Shown here: positions 1-8,304 of the stretch, piece by piece | Position numbering within the stretch: the first letter of the stretch is position 1 | Layout: every line of letters starts with the position of its first letter | DNA from: Rudaeicoccus suwonensis | Lineage (GTDB): Bacteria > Actinomycetota > Actinomycetes > Actinomycetales > Dermatophilaceae | Reading direction: 5' to 3' | Assembly (NCBI RefSeq): GCF_007829035.1 | Contig: NZ_VIVQ01000001.1 | Span: forward strand, 1,736,001-1,800,000 | Length of the DNA: 64,000 nt | Position numbers and translations under genes: made by a program | Notes under the pieces: generated by a model | Seen by the model: the letters and a program-made list of their open reading frames with translations, nothing else | Told to the model about the DNA's origin: nothing | Databases searched by the model: none

Positions 1-2
1 AC

Positions 3-350
3 ATCAAGACCTTGCTCGGCATGGGTGTCAACGACGCGACGGCGGGTTACCGTGTCTATACGGCGTCCGCCCTGCACACCATCGGACTGCAGGATGTCGC
101 GTCGTACGGTTACTGCTTCCAGGCCGATCTCACCTGGCGTGCGGTGCGATCAGGCTTGACCGTCGTGGAGGTCCCGATCACCTTCGTCGAACGGGAGATC
201 GGAGAATCCAAGATGAACCCCGACATCGCCCGTGAGTCGCTGCTCAACATCACACAGTGGGGTATTGCCTATCGCACCGACCAGGCGAAGGCGCTGGTCG
301 GCAAGGTCGGTCGGCGGGTGGTCGGCGCCCGGCGGCGGGTGACCTCGTGA
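3..350 (+). CDS. Polyprenol-phosphate mannosyltransferase (Ppm1/DPM1-like GT2), C-terminal part
   Basis: Only the last 115 or so codons are in the window; the start lies to the left. The visible part has the DATAGYR segment near its beginning, followed by a YGYCFQ..L stretch and VPITFVER, which are hallmarks of the C-terminal half of dolichyl/polyprenyl-phosphate mannose synthases of glycosyltransferase family 2. These enzymes transfer mannose from GDP-mannose to a polyprenyl phosphate at the inner membrane face, supplying lipid-linked mannose for protein and lipomannan glycosylation. No C-terminal acyltransferase fusion is visible. The stop codon overlaps the GTG start of the next gene, so the two are probably translationally coupled. 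Confidence 0.85.
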   Translation: MKTLLGMGVNDATAGYRVYTASALHTIGLQDVASYGYCFQADLTWRAVRSGLTVVEVPITFVEREIGESKMNPDIARESLLNITQWGIAYRTDQAKALVGKVGRRVVGARRRVTS

Positions 351-865
351 GCAAGACGGGTCGCACCTCGCGACTGCCGTTCTGGGCGCGCCTGCTGCTC
401 GTGCTGGCCCTGCTGATGCCGGTGATCGAGATCATCGTCATCGTCGTGGTGTGGCATGTCATCGGCTGGTGGACACTCGTAGCGCTTGCAGCGTGCTTCG
501 TCGTCGGAGTGCTGGTCATCAAGCGTGCCTCTCGCGAGGCTGTGAGCGAGTTGCGGGAAGCCGTGCGCACCGGGCGACCGCCGTCGCAGCAGCTTGCGGA
601 TGCACCACAACTCGTGGTCGGCGGTGTGCTTCTGCTCGTGCCGGGTTTCGTGACCTCGCTGATCGGACTCATCGCGATCCTGCCGGGCGCACGGCACCTG
701 TCGAGGGTGATCGTGCGCGCACTGTTGGCCCGACGGGTGGTGCAGTTCACCGCCACGCCGTATGGCGGCAGCGGTGCGTCACCGCGCGCCGACCACATCG
801 CACACGACAGCCGCAGCGGCGACATCATCGAGGGCGAGATCGTCGAAGACGACCGCCTGAACTGA
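347..865 (+). CDS. fxsA: FxsA family membrane protein
   Basis: A 172-residue protein. The GTG at 347 overlaps the preceding TGA and is preferred to the upstream in-frame ATG at 257, which would lie inside the mannosyltransferase gene. Residues 10 to 55 hold two hydrophobic segments including a run of Ile and Val, and residues 85 to 112 hold another with the VPGFVTSLIGL signature seen in FxsA (suppressor of F exclusion of phage T7). A polar acidic tail follows (EGEIVEDDR). FxsA is a cytoplasmic-membrane protein of unclear biochemical role. Pairing of a Ppm-like gene with fxsA and rbpA is, to my knowledge, a familiar actinobacterial order. Confidence 0.85.
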   Translation: MSKTGRTSRLPFWARLLLVLALLMPVIEIIVIVVVWHVIGWWTLVALAACFVVGVLVIKRASREAVSELREAVRTGRPPSQQLADAPQLVVGGVLLLVPGFVTSLIGLIAILPGARHLSRVIVRALLARRVVQFTATPYGGSGASPRADHIAHDSRSGDIIEGEIVEDDRLN

Positions 866-901
866 TAGCGCCGGCGGCCGGCCACGATGCTCACAGCGTA
901 A

Positions 902-937
902 ACGAAGGGCCTGACCGAGTCCGGTCAGGCCCTTCGT
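902..937. terminator. Bidirectional hairpin terminator between fxsA and rbpA
   Basis: A perfect 15-bp stem (902-916 pairs with 923-937) closes a 6-nt loop. It sits exactly between the convergent ends of fxsA (+) and rbpA (-), and the stem starts and ends with short A/T steps, so it can serve both strands. Confidence 0.85.
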
Positions 938-957
938 CATACGTCGGCGGCGGGCGC

Positions 958-1317
958 TCAGGCGCTGCGCTTGCGACGCGGCTTCTCACCACGCGAGGCA
1001 CGCAGCAACGTGAGGCGCTCCTCCAGAAGTTCCTCGAGCTCCGGGATCGAGCGGCGCTCCAGCAGCATGTCCCAGTGGGTCCGGACCGGCTTGACCGGCT
1101 TGCGCTGCGGCTCGGGGCCGTCCTGCAGCAGAGCCTCGGCTCCGCAGCGGCATTCCCAGATGAGCGGAACGTCTGCCTCGACGGAGAACGGCAGTTCACT
1201 GACGTGGTTCTCGGGGCAGACATACCGCACCAGCTGCCGCTCGCTGAAGGCAATTCCGTCTTCAGTCTCCAACGACAGGGTGCTGAGGTTGGTCCCTCGC
1301 AATGAACGCTCTGCCAT
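958..1317 (-). CDS. rbpA: RNA polymerase-binding protein RbpA
   Basis: A 119-residue protein matching RbpA over its length: an N-terminal tail starting MAERSLRG, the core with the four-cysteine-like arrangement (YVCPENH and WECRCGAEA) and the C-terminal sigma-interaction domain with THWDMLLERRS..ELEELLEERL. RbpA binds RNA polymerase and group 1/2 sigma factors and stabilises the open promoter complex; it is restricted to Actinobacteria and is a good lineage marker. The C-terminus is basic (PRRKRSA). The start has a purine-rich AGAAG stretch about ten bases upstream. The 230 bases between this gene and the next one to the right show no further gene. Confidence 0.95.
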   Translation of the reverse strand: MAERSLRGTNLSTLSLETEDGIAFSERQLVRYVCPENHVSELPFSVEADVPLIWECRCGAEALLQDGPEPQRKPVKPVRTHWDMLLERRSIPELEELLEERLTLLRASRGEKPRRKRSA

Positions 1318-1547
1318 GACCCATCACTTCTTCCCACATATTGGCTGCCGCCCGCGAAATCCAGGGCTTGCGAAACGGCGATCTACGTGCTGCAACGGTC
1401 GACGCTGTCGTGATGTTCCCGACAGGTGAACATCCACCGGACGGTGGCTCGCCAACCGTGATCTCGCCCTGTAGGACGTGGCAGACGCCGTTCTGGTTGC
1501 CTTGTCTCGGCGCCGGGCCCATAGGACCCTGTCGCGTATGGCGGTGC

Positions 1548-2924
1548 TCACACCACCTGTGGCGGGGTGTTTCCGGCGGTGATGATGCCCTCACGAACCT
1601 GTACACCTCTCAACAGGACCGCGCCAACTCCGAAAAAGACAACCAACGCGACGATCGACAGCCGGTAGTCGTGAAACAACTGGTAGACCAGACCGAACAC
1701 CAGGGTTCCAAGCCAACTGGTGCCGCGCTCCATCGCCTGATAGAGGCTGAAGTACTCCGATTCGCGCCCGACCGGCACCAGTCCGCTGTAGAGCGAGCGG
1801 CTCAGCGCCTGGCTGCCGCCGAGCACCAGACCGATCGCGACCGCGAGCAGCAGCCAGAGCAGGAACTGGCGCTCGGGCAGGAAGAACGCGATGCAGACAA
1901 CGGCGGTCCACAGATAGAGGCTGGAGTAGATGAGCCGCTTGGCGCCGTGCCGGTAGGCGAGTCGACCGAAGCCGAGTGCGCCACCGAACGCGATGAATTG
2001 CACCAGCAGGATGGTGATCACCATCTGGCTGTCGCTGAACTTCAGCTGCTTGGTGCCGTAGAGACTCGCCGCCACGATGACCGTCTGGATCCCGTCGTTG
2101 TAGAACAGGTAGGCGAACAGGAACCTGCGCGTCTGCGGATACTCCTTCAAGCCCGCGAAGGTGGACCGCAGCTGGCCGAAGCCGGCGCCCAGTCGGCGAC
2201 TGCTGGCGACGGGCACGCCGCGCAACTCCCGCAGCCCGCGCAGCGGGATGGTCGCGAAGCCGGCCCACCAGAGGCCCGCGACCAGGAAGGTCACCCGAAC
2301 CGCCGCTGCGGTGCTCAGGCCCAGCGCGGTGTGGACCGTCAGCAGCACGAGGGTTGCTGCCAGCAGCAGCCCGCCGCCGAGGTAGCCGTAGGACCAGCCC
2401 TTGGAAGAGACGCGGTCACGGTCGTCCGGCGGCGTGATGCGGCACATGATCGCTGCATAGACGATCAGGCTGCCGCCGAGGCAGAGGTTGGCGATGATGG
2501 CCAGGATCACGCCCAGCTGCCAGTTCGTGCCACCGATGAAGACCATCGCCGCGGCGGCCGTCGCACCGACTGCAGTGAATCCGCCGAGGAAACGAACCGG
2601 ATGGGTCGAGCGGTCGGCGAGAGCGCCGATGAAGATCAACACGATCGCCGAGATGATCGTCGAGACGGTGAGGGTGTAGGGCACCAGTGACCCGGGTGCG
2701 ACGCCGATGCCCAGCACCGAGATGTTGGTGTGGCAGGTCTGATCGCTGCTCTGCCCCGGGCACGCCGCAAGGTTCGCGATCGACGTCAGGTATGGCGCGA
2801 ACAGCACCGTCGCGGTCACAGTCGCGTATGCCGAATTCGCCCAGTCGTACCAGTACCAACTACGTTGCAGTCGCTGCTCGCGCGGCGTGGAGGTCATCGA
2901 GGCGGCCGCGTTCGGGGTGCTCAC
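1548..2924 (-). CDS. MFS transporter of the UMF1/Atg22-like family
   Basis: About 458 residues. An early YWYDWANSAYATV motif is characteristic of the UMF1 (Atg22/vacuolar effluxer-like) branch of the major facilitator superfamily, and a loop with FLGGFTAVGA and later FAYLFYNDGIQTV fit the same family. I count roughly 12 hydrophobic segments. Substrates are generally unknown; amino-acid or sugar efflux is assumed for relatives. A longer in-frame reading begins at 2993 but would overlap the preceding MFS gene by 38 bases, so I prefer GTG at 2924; ATG at 2897 is the other option. It follows the MFS/M20 pair in the same direction and may be co-transcribed. Confidence 0.8.
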   Translation of the reverse strand: MSTPNAAASMTSTPREQRLQRSWYWYDWANSAYATVTATVLFAPYLTSIANLAACPGQSSDQTCHTNISVLGIGVAPGSLVPYTLTVSTIISAIVLIFIGALADRSTHPVRFLGGFTAVGATAAAAMVFIGGTNWQLGVILAIIANLCLGGSLIVYAAIMCRITPPDDRDRVSSKGWSYGYLGGGLLLAATLVLLTVHTALGLSTAAAVRVTFLVAGLWWAGFATIPLRGLRELRGVPVASSRRLGAGFGQLRSTFAGLKEYPQTRRFLFAYLFYNDGIQTVIVAASLYGTKQLKFSDSQMVITILLVQFIAFGGALGFGRLAYRHGAKRLIYSSLYLWTAVVCIAFFLPERQFLLWLLLAVAIGLVLGGSQALSRSLYSGLVPVGRESEYFSLYQAMERGTSWLGTLVFGLVYQLFHDYRLSIVALVVFFGVGAVLLRGVQVREGIITAGNTPPQVV

Positions 2925-2955
2925 GCAGGAACTCTGGCACACCTGCCCTGCCCGG

Positions 2956-4446
2956 TCAGCCTGCCACCGCCGGTGATTCGTCGGATGTGTCATCGAGGAC
3001 TTCGCTGGTGTCCGCGAAGGCGGTGCGAGGGACCAGCAACAGGGCTCCGGCTGCCAGCAGAGCGGTTCCGGCGCACACCGCCCACACGGTGATGTACCCC
3101 GACAGAGGGGAGTGGCCGGTGGAGGAGTCGGTGTCCTTCATCCCGGTTGACGCGAGCGCGATCGCGAAGATGGACGAGGCGAGCGCGCCGCCCAGGGTCT
3201 TGGTGGTGTTGGTCATGCCGGTGGCGAAGCCGGTGCGGTCAGCAGGCGCTGCGGCGGCAGCCGTCGCGGGCAGCGCCGCGACCAGACCACCGGAGCCCAC
3301 ACCGATGACGCACATGTTGACCACCGCTTCGGTCAGACCGGTGTGCAGCACGATCCATCCGGCATACCCGACGGCGACGAGCACACTGGCGGTCACCAGG
3401 CTGCCGCGCGGCGTGAGTTTCCTTGCTGCGTATGGGAATCCGAGTGCACCCACGACCATCGTGATGACGTAGCAGCCGATCAGCACCGACACGAAGGATG
3501 CTGATGCGTTGAGGCCGTAGCCGGTGACTTTGGGATCGGTGCGCGCGAAGGTCGACAGCGGTATCTGAGCACCCAGCACCGACATACCGGACAGGAATGC
3601 CGTCAACTGAACCGGCCATTGATCCCGGCGGCTGATCAGCCGGATGTCGACAAGAGGATCGTCCGTGCGCAGTTGCAGCCGGCTGAACGGGATCAGCAGC
3701 ACCACGGCGACCAGCCCCAGCACCCAGCCGGTCACATCGGTCACCCCGTGCAACCGGATGAGGATGAGCCCGCCCATGAGCAACGCGATGATGCCGGTGA
3801 TCGCCGCGAAGCCACGCAGATCGAGTCGGCCACGATCGGTCGGCGGTGCGGCTTCGACGCCGAACCACACGACCGCGACGCAGGCGGTGACGAAGACAGC
3901 GGGGATCGAGAGCACCACGGTGATCGGCAGCACCGAGATGAGAGCGCCACTGGCCAGTGCACCGACGATGACGCCGGCTTCGAGGGCGGCTACGAGTCGT
4001 GCTGTCGCTTTGCGGGTCAGCCGTGCGTTCTGCCCGGTGCCGGCGGTGCGACCGTGGATGATCGAGACCTCCATCGGCAGCCAGACCGCGTAGAACCCCT
4101 GCAACGACCAGGCGATCAGGAACGTCGTGAAACTCGGTGCCACGGCGACACCCCACGACGCGAGCGCTGTCACGGCGCCGGTCAGCAGCAGCACCTGCCG
4201 GTGGCCGATGAGGTCGCCCATGCGTGCGAGCACCGGAAGCGCGATCGCACTGACGACCAACTGCCCGGCCTCGAACCAGTTGACGTCGGCCACGTGCATC
4301 GACAGGTGCTGGGCGATGTTGGTGTAGATCGGGGTGTAGAAGCCCTGCAGCACGCCGCTGGTGAGCTCGACACAGACGAGGAAACCGACCAAGCGTGCGA
4401 TCGACGGGACGCCCAGAGCGGGGCGCGGCAGCGACGTGCCACTCAC
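2956..4446 (-). CDS. MFS transporter, 14-TM DHA2-like
   Basis: A 496-residue integral membrane protein with about 14 hydrophobic segments, typical of the DHA2 drug:H+ antiporter group (EmrB/QacA-like). The loop after TM2 reads ARMGDLIGHRQVLL, an MFS motif A variant, and residues near 100-130 carry the long TM4-TM5 region. The start GTG at 4446 overlaps the stop of the upstream M20 peptidase gene by four bases (GTGA), so translation is probably coupled and the exporter may move a product or substrate of that enzyme. The C-terminal tail is acidic (SEVLDDTSDES). The actual substrate cannot be read from the sequence. Confidence 0.8.
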   Translation of the reverse strand: MSGTSLPRPALGVPSIARLVGFLVCVELTSGVLQGFYTPIYTNIAQHLSMHVADVNWFEAGQLVVSAIALPVLARMGDLIGHRQVLLLTGAVTALASWGVAVAPSFTTFLIAWSLQGFYAVWLPMEVSIIHGRTAGTGQNARLTRKATARLVAALEAGVIVGALASGALISVLPITVVLSIPAVFVTACVAVVWFGVEAAPPTDRGRLDLRGFAAITGIIALLMGGLILIRLHGVTDVTGWVLGLVAVVLLIPFSRLQLRTDDPLVDIRLISRRDQWPVQLTAFLSGMSVLGAQIPLSTFARTDPKVTGYGLNASASFVSVLIGCYVITMVVGALGFPYAARKLTPRGSLVTASVLVAVGYAGWIVLHTGLTEAVVNMCVIGVGSGGLVAALPATAAAAAPADRTGFATGMTNTTKTLGGALASSIFAIALASTGMKDTDSSTGHSPLSGYITVWAVCAGTALLAAGALLLVPRTAFADTSEVLDDTSDESPAVAG

Positions 4447-5903
4447 GCGGGCAGCCTCTCAATGAGTTCGCGGAACCACCACACGCCCTCGGCGAGAGCG
4501 TCGAGGTGCAGGTGCTCGTCGACGCTGTGAATGCTCTCACGCTGCACCCGGGACATCCGGAAGGGCGCGAATCGATAGACGTTGGAACAGATTTCGGTGA
4601 AGAACCGGCTGTCAGTTGCCGCCATCATCACGTATGGCGTTGCCACCGCCTCGGGAAAGACTGTCTGGATCGCACCCGTCACGTGCTCCCACGCAGGACC
4701 GGAGGTGGGGGAGAGCGGGCTCGGTTCGGACCCGGACAGCAACACCACCTCGACCTGGTCGTCGTCGACGACCTTGGTGATGTGAGCCACCGCGTCGGCC
4801 ACGCTTTCGCCGAGCATCACCCGCACATTGACCCCGGCGGTCGCCGTGCTCGCCAGGACGTTGTGACCGGGCGCACCACGCAGCCGGGTGACGGCCATGG
4901 TGGTGCGGGTCATCGCGGATGTCTCGGGTCCAAGCCGATCGAAGGCCGCCGCCAGCAGTCGTCGCCTGCCGTGGGTCAATGCGAGAGCCAGCCGCACGGC
5001 ACCGGACGAGTGGCGACCGACGCGGTCGATCATCTGAACTGTCGGCTCGGGCATCGCCCGCGTGAACGGGTGATTCTCCAATCGGCTGATGGCTCTGGCC
5101 AATCGGGCAGTCGTGCCCATCCGCGGGGGCATCGACGCGTGTCCGCCGGCACCGGTGACCCGCAGTTCGACGTCGGTGACGCCCTTCTCGCTCACTCCGA
5201 CGACGGCGACAGGCCCGTCGACGCCGGGAAATGCTTCGCCGGCGACAGCGCCACCCTCGTCGAGCACCAGCCACGGCGTGACCCCACGCCGGCTCAACTC
5301 CGCGACCGCCTGCGCCGCGCAGTCGCCCGAGACCTCCTCGTTGGCCCCGAAGGACAGGTAGACGTCTTGCGCCGGTGTGAAGTCCTGCGCAAGCAGCAGC
5401 TCCGCAGCTTCGCAGATGGCGATCAGCGCGCCCTTGTCGTCGAGGGTGCCACGACCCCAGATGACGTCGCCGTCGACAGCACCGTCGAATGCCGGTTGCT
5501 GCCAGGGGGTTTCGTCGTCGATGGGGACGACGTCCTGATGAGCCATCAGCACGAGCGGCTGCGCGGCACTGGCACCGGCCCAATGGAACAGCAGGCCGTG
5601 ATCGCCGATCCTGGTGAGAGTCAGACGCTCGTGGAGGAGCGGGAACTCTTCGCGCAACGCATCGTGCAGGGCATCGAAGGCGGCCCCGTCGGCGACACCC
5701 TCATCGACATACGACACGGTCGGGATCCGGACGACACGCTGCAAGGTCCTGGCGGCCCGATCACGCAGGTCGTCGAAGTCCGGCGGACGGGTGGCGGGTG
5801 TCCCGAGCTCATCCAAGGGGCGATACCCCCGCACCGCGGTGACCACGGCCGCCACCGAACTCGCGGCGACCACACCCGCGGCGAGCACTTTCACATTCGG
5901 CAT
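4443..5903 (-). CDS. M20 family metallopeptidase (PM20D1/CPS1-like)
   Basis: A 486-residue protein with an N-terminal hydrophobic segment (residues about 5-25) that could be an anchor or signal. Metal-site motifs of clan MH are present in order: MAHQDVVP, WGRGTLDDKG, GANEEVSG, LDEGG, and a late ATDSRFF..ICSNVYRF. Residues around 235-330 form the dimerisation insert (GAGGHASMPP). Length and the DEETPWQQPAF segment resemble carboxypeptidase S and the PM20D1 N-acyl amino acid hydrolase group rather than short succinyl-diaminopimelate desuccinylases. Likely hydrolyses a dipeptide or N-acyl amino acid. It overlaps the downstream MFS exporter by four bases. Confidence 0.85.
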   Translation of the reverse strand: MPNVKVLAAGVVAASSVAAVVTAVRGYRPLDELGTPATRPPDFDDLRDRAARTLQRVVRIPTVSYVDEGVADGAAFDALHDALREEFPLLHERLTLTRIGDHGLLFHWAGASAAQPLVLMAHQDVVPIDDETPWQQPAFDGAVDGDVIWGRGTLDDKGALIAICEAAELLLAQDFTPAQDVYLSFGANEEVSGDCAAQAVAELSRRGVTPWLVLDEGGAVAGEAFPGVDGPVAVVGVSEKGVTDVELRVTGAGGHASMPPRMGTTARLARAISRLENHPFTRAMPEPTVQMIDRVGRHSSGAVRLALALTHGRRRLLAAAFDRLGPETSAMTRTTMAVTRLRGAPGHNVLASTATAGVNVRVMLGESVADAVAHITKVVDDDQVEVVLLSGSEPSPLSPTSGPAWEHVTGAIQTVFPEAVATPYVMMAATDSRFFTEICSNVYRFAPFRMSRVQRESIHSVDEHLHLDALAEGVWWFRELIERLPA

Positions 5904-5963
5904 GCGCTCACAGTAGGTGTGTGCGCCGCCGCTGCCCAGGAGGCGACCGGCGTGGCCGAGACC

Positions 5964-7433
5964 TCAGACGAGCAGGCCGGAGTAGATGCGCCTCGCGGGG
6001 TCGTGCGACTGCCGCACCTGCGCCAGCCTGGCGCGGTTCCCCGCGTAATAACGGCTCGCCGGCATACGGCTCTCGAGGTAGTTGACGTAGCCGCCGACGG
6101 AGAACTTCGTGACGTCGCGGTGGGCGCTGTTGATCCAGTTGTATGCCGAGGCGTACCCGGAACTGGCAGCAACATTGCAGTACCACTGGATCGAGGCACT
6201 GTGGCGGCGCCACGGGAAGGCTGTGCCGGTGGGAGCGACGTCACCGACCGCACCGGTCAGTGGGTCCAGCAGAGCGCTCGCGGTGCTGCCGGCCCTCGAA
6301 CGCGCAGCGACCGCACCGACGATGGCGTCCGCGGTGTCTGCCGTGACGGCCGCGAGAACGTCAGAGCCACCGGCGAAACCCTGTCGTTTCGACGTCGTTC
6401 CGCCGCCGAGGTACAGGATGCTGTTCGCGTAGCTCATCTCCTGGTACTGCGTTGACACCGGTTCCGCACCGATCGCGCCGATCAACGCCGCGGCGGCGGA
6501 CCTCTCGTAGCCCGCCTCGGTCACCCCGAGGATGCTCGGCGTGATCGCGCCGTTCCCGTCGGCGTCGATGTGGACACCGGCCCACTGGCTGCGCGGTGCA
6601 CCCTCAGACCAGGTGGACCAGCCGGTCACCATGCGGGTCGCGTCGGCGCTGGCGAAGTAGAGGCTGAAGATTCCTTTCGAGGTCGCCTGGTGGGTGCGAT
6701 AGGTGAGGCTGGTGGCGATCCCGATGTTGCCGCCGCCGCCCCCGCGCAACGCCCAGAAGATGTCGCTGTTGTGAGAGCCGTCGGCGGTGACGGTCTCACC
6801 GTTCGGCAGGACCAGGGTGGCCGACTGCAACTGGTCGCAGGTGAGGCCGTGGGCTCGTGAAGCGACACCGAGCCCACCACCGAAGGTGAGTCCGGCCGCT
6901 CCGACCGTGGGGCAGGTGCCGGTGGGGAAGGTGCGTCCGTAGGGGAGCAGGGCATTGTGCGCCTGGTAGAGACCGACGCCCGAGCCGATCGTCGCCAGGC
7001 CGTTGGCGCTGTTGTAGTCGACCGACTGAAGGGCACGTATGTCGAGCACCATGGTGCCGTTCTGAGCGGAGGCGCCGACGTATGAGTGACCTCCGGAGCG
7101 GGCGGTGACCTGAAGATTGAAACGTCCGGCGAAGGCCATCGCCTGGGCGATGTCGTGGGCGCTGTGCACACCGAGCACTGCGACGGGTGCAGAGCCGTCA
7201 TACCGGGTGTCGAAGAGCAGTTTCGACGAGGAGTACTCGCTGGTGCCGGGCAGGTCGACCGGGCCGCTGACGGTCTTGGCGAAGGCAGTCCAATCCGCGC
7301 GGGTCGGTCGCGCCGTGGAGGAGCGCCACCCACCAGCAGTGGCGATGTCGTCACGGTGCACGACTGCGACCGCGGCTGTTGCTGCGATTCCGGCGGTACC
7401 GATCACGGCGGAGCGGCGAGTGATCTTCTGCAT
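5964..7433 (-). CDS. Secreted FAD-linked oxidase (BBE/GOOX-like, bicovalent flavin)
   Basis: A 489-residue protein. A twin-arginine signal (RRSAVIGTAG) at the N-terminus indicates folded export. The FAD-binding PCMH domain follows: RSGGHSY places a flavin-linking His at about residue 116 and TGTCPTVG places a Cys at about 174, the spacing seen in bicovalent flavoproteins such as glucooligosaccharide oxidase. Then come GLTFGGGLG and LRGGGGGN, and a C-terminal BBE motif (YVNYLESR..YAGNRARLAQVR..DP). It probably oxidises an alcohol or sugar outside the cell with O2. ATG at 7433 is chosen because upstream codons run through the repeat array and the Tat signal starts here. Promoter region contains the 83-bp repeats. 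Confidence 0.88.
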   Translation of the reverse strand: MQKITRRSAVIGTAGIAATAAVAVVHRDDIATAGGWRSSTARPTRADWTAFAKTVSGPVDLPGTSEYSSSKLLFDTRYDGSAPVAVLGVHSAHDIAQAMAFAGRFNLQVTARSGGHSYVGASAQNGTMVLDIRALQSVDYNSANGLATIGSGVGLYQAHNALLPYGRTFPTGTCPTVGAAGLTFGGGLGVASRAHGLTCDQLQSATLVLPNGETVTADGSHNSDIFWALRGGGGGNIGIATSLTYRTHQATSKGIFSLYFASADATRMVTGWSTWSEGAPRSQWAGVHIDADGNGAITPSILGVTEAGYERSAAAALIGAIGAEPVSTQYQEMSYANSILYLGGGTTSKRQGFAGGSDVLAAVTADTADAIVGAVAARSRAGSTASALLDPLTGAVGDVAPTGTAFPWRRHSASIQWYCNVAASSGYASAYNWINSAHRDVTKFSVGGYVNYLESRMPASRYYAGNRARLAQVRQSHDPARRIYSGLLV

Positions 7434-7870
7434 ACCTGGTGGACGCCGCAGACCGGCCGGCGGTTGGCCCCGACGTCGCTGAGGTCGAACGGAACTCGAG
7501 AGTGGGCTGGATCTGAACTGAGCCGGACCCGAGGTTGAGGTGGCACTTGTTGTCGTTGAGACGCTGTCGTAACGACAACGACCGCCAGGTCGACCTGGGC
7601 GCAGCCCGACTCTGAGGTTGAGCTGGCACCAGTTGTCGTTGAGACGCGGTCGTAACGACAACGACCGCCAGGTCGACCTGGGCGCAGCCCGACTCCGAGG
7701 TTGAGGTGGCACTTGTTGTTGTTAAGACGCGGTCGTAACGACAACGACCGCCAGGTCGACGGGCAGACAGACGCCCACGCCGCCGGGAGCCTGACGACGA
7801 CGGCTACGGCGGGCGACGACCGTGTGGATAACTTCTGCGTTCCACGGCGGGCGGCGGGCAGGGTGGCCCG
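7434..7870. other. Divergent intergenic region holding the repeat array
   Basis: The 437 bases between the flavin oxidase (-) and the hypothetical gene (+) hold the three-unit repeat array and about 100 flanking bases on each side. Reading frames through it owe their openness to the repeats, and none shows recognisable protein. It must contain both divergent promoters; I could not identify convincing -35/-10 boxes. Confidence 0.7.
7531..7760. repeat. Three tandem copies of an 83-bp palindrome-bearing unit
   Basis: Near-identical 64-bp modules lie at 7531-7594, 7614-7677 and 7697-7760, separated by 19-bp spacers that are also nearly identical, giving an exact 83-bp period. Each module has a dyad with 9-bp arms GTTGTCGTT and AACGACAAC separated by 13 nt (unit 1: 7549-7557 and 7571-7579; unit 2: 7632-7640 and 7654-7662; unit 3: 7715-7723 and 7737-7745). 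Unit 3 has one T for C in the left arm, which would still pair as G-U in a plus-strand RNA. Units 1 and 2 also end in a perfect 14-bp palindrome CCAGGTCGACCTGG (7585-7598, 7668-7681) that is broken in unit 3. Confidence 0.9.
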
Positions 7871-8284
7871 ATGAACCCACGAATTCCTGTCGGCAGCACC
7901 GATCGGCCGCTGACCGCGGAGCGTCTTGCGTCCGCCGTCGACCGACTCACCACATTTCCAGATCGTCAGCGCGGCTGCGTGTTGCTGCTGTTGCTCGGGC
8001 ACGACCGGATCCTTCGGGCGCCGGTTCTGATCGAGGACGTCGACGAGACGACAGATCCGCTGACGGTCACCGAGACCTTCGAACGCCTGGCGCGGGTCGT
8101 GCGCGACTGCGACGGTTCGGTGGTCTTCGTGCGTGGGCGCAGCGGCACATCAGCGGTCACCGCGCAGGACCAGTCGTGGGGGCAGTGCATGCGTCATACG
8201 TTCGGGGAACTTCTTTATGCGTGCTTCATCGCGACGCTTGAGTCAGTCGTCGAGCTTCCGGCGCGGTCCGCGGCCGCCAGTTGA
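7871..8284 (+). CDS. Hypothetical protein, 137 residues
   Basis: I do not recognise a named family with confidence. The protein has an N-terminal helix-like stretch, a hydrophobic strand (CVLLLLLGHDRILRAPVLIEDV), an acidic turn, and a second strand pair (SVVFVRGRSG), the pattern of small soluble alpha/beta proteins that are widespread as lone genes in Micrococcales. The C-terminus ends hydrophobic then Ala-rich. It starts with ATG and is transcribed away from the repeat array, so the array may lie in its promoter or leader. Codon use looks native. Function unknown. Confidence 0.65.
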   Translation: MNPRIPVGSTDRPLTAERLASAVDRLTTFPDRQRGCVLLLLLGHDRILRAPVLIEDVDETTDPLTVTETFERLARVVRDCDGSVVFVRGRSGTSAVTAQDQSWGQCMRHTFGELLYACFIATLESVVELPARSAAAS

Positions 8285-8304
8285 GGGAGATCCTGCCGGC
8301 GAGC

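Noticed and set aside
1341-2690. A 449-codon plus-strand frame opposite the UMF1-like transporter
   Set aside because: Gln/Arg/Asp-rich shadow translation; the minus-strand frame has the transporter motifs and membrane segments.
4395-6455. A 686-codon plus-strand open frame opposite the M20 peptidase and flavin oxidase
   Set aside because: It is antisense to two well-supported genes; its translation is low-complexity Arg/Gly/Asp/His-rich with no family pattern, as expected from high-GC third positions.
7531-7760. CRISPR array
   Set aside because: Only three repeats, the 64-bp units exceed CRISPR repeat size, and the 19-bp spacers are nearly identical to each other. No cas gene is near.
7403-8002. 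Open minus-strand frame of 199 codons across the repeat array
   Set aside because: It is composed of translated repeat units, overlaps the real Tat-signal start of the oxidase, and carries no recognisable domain.
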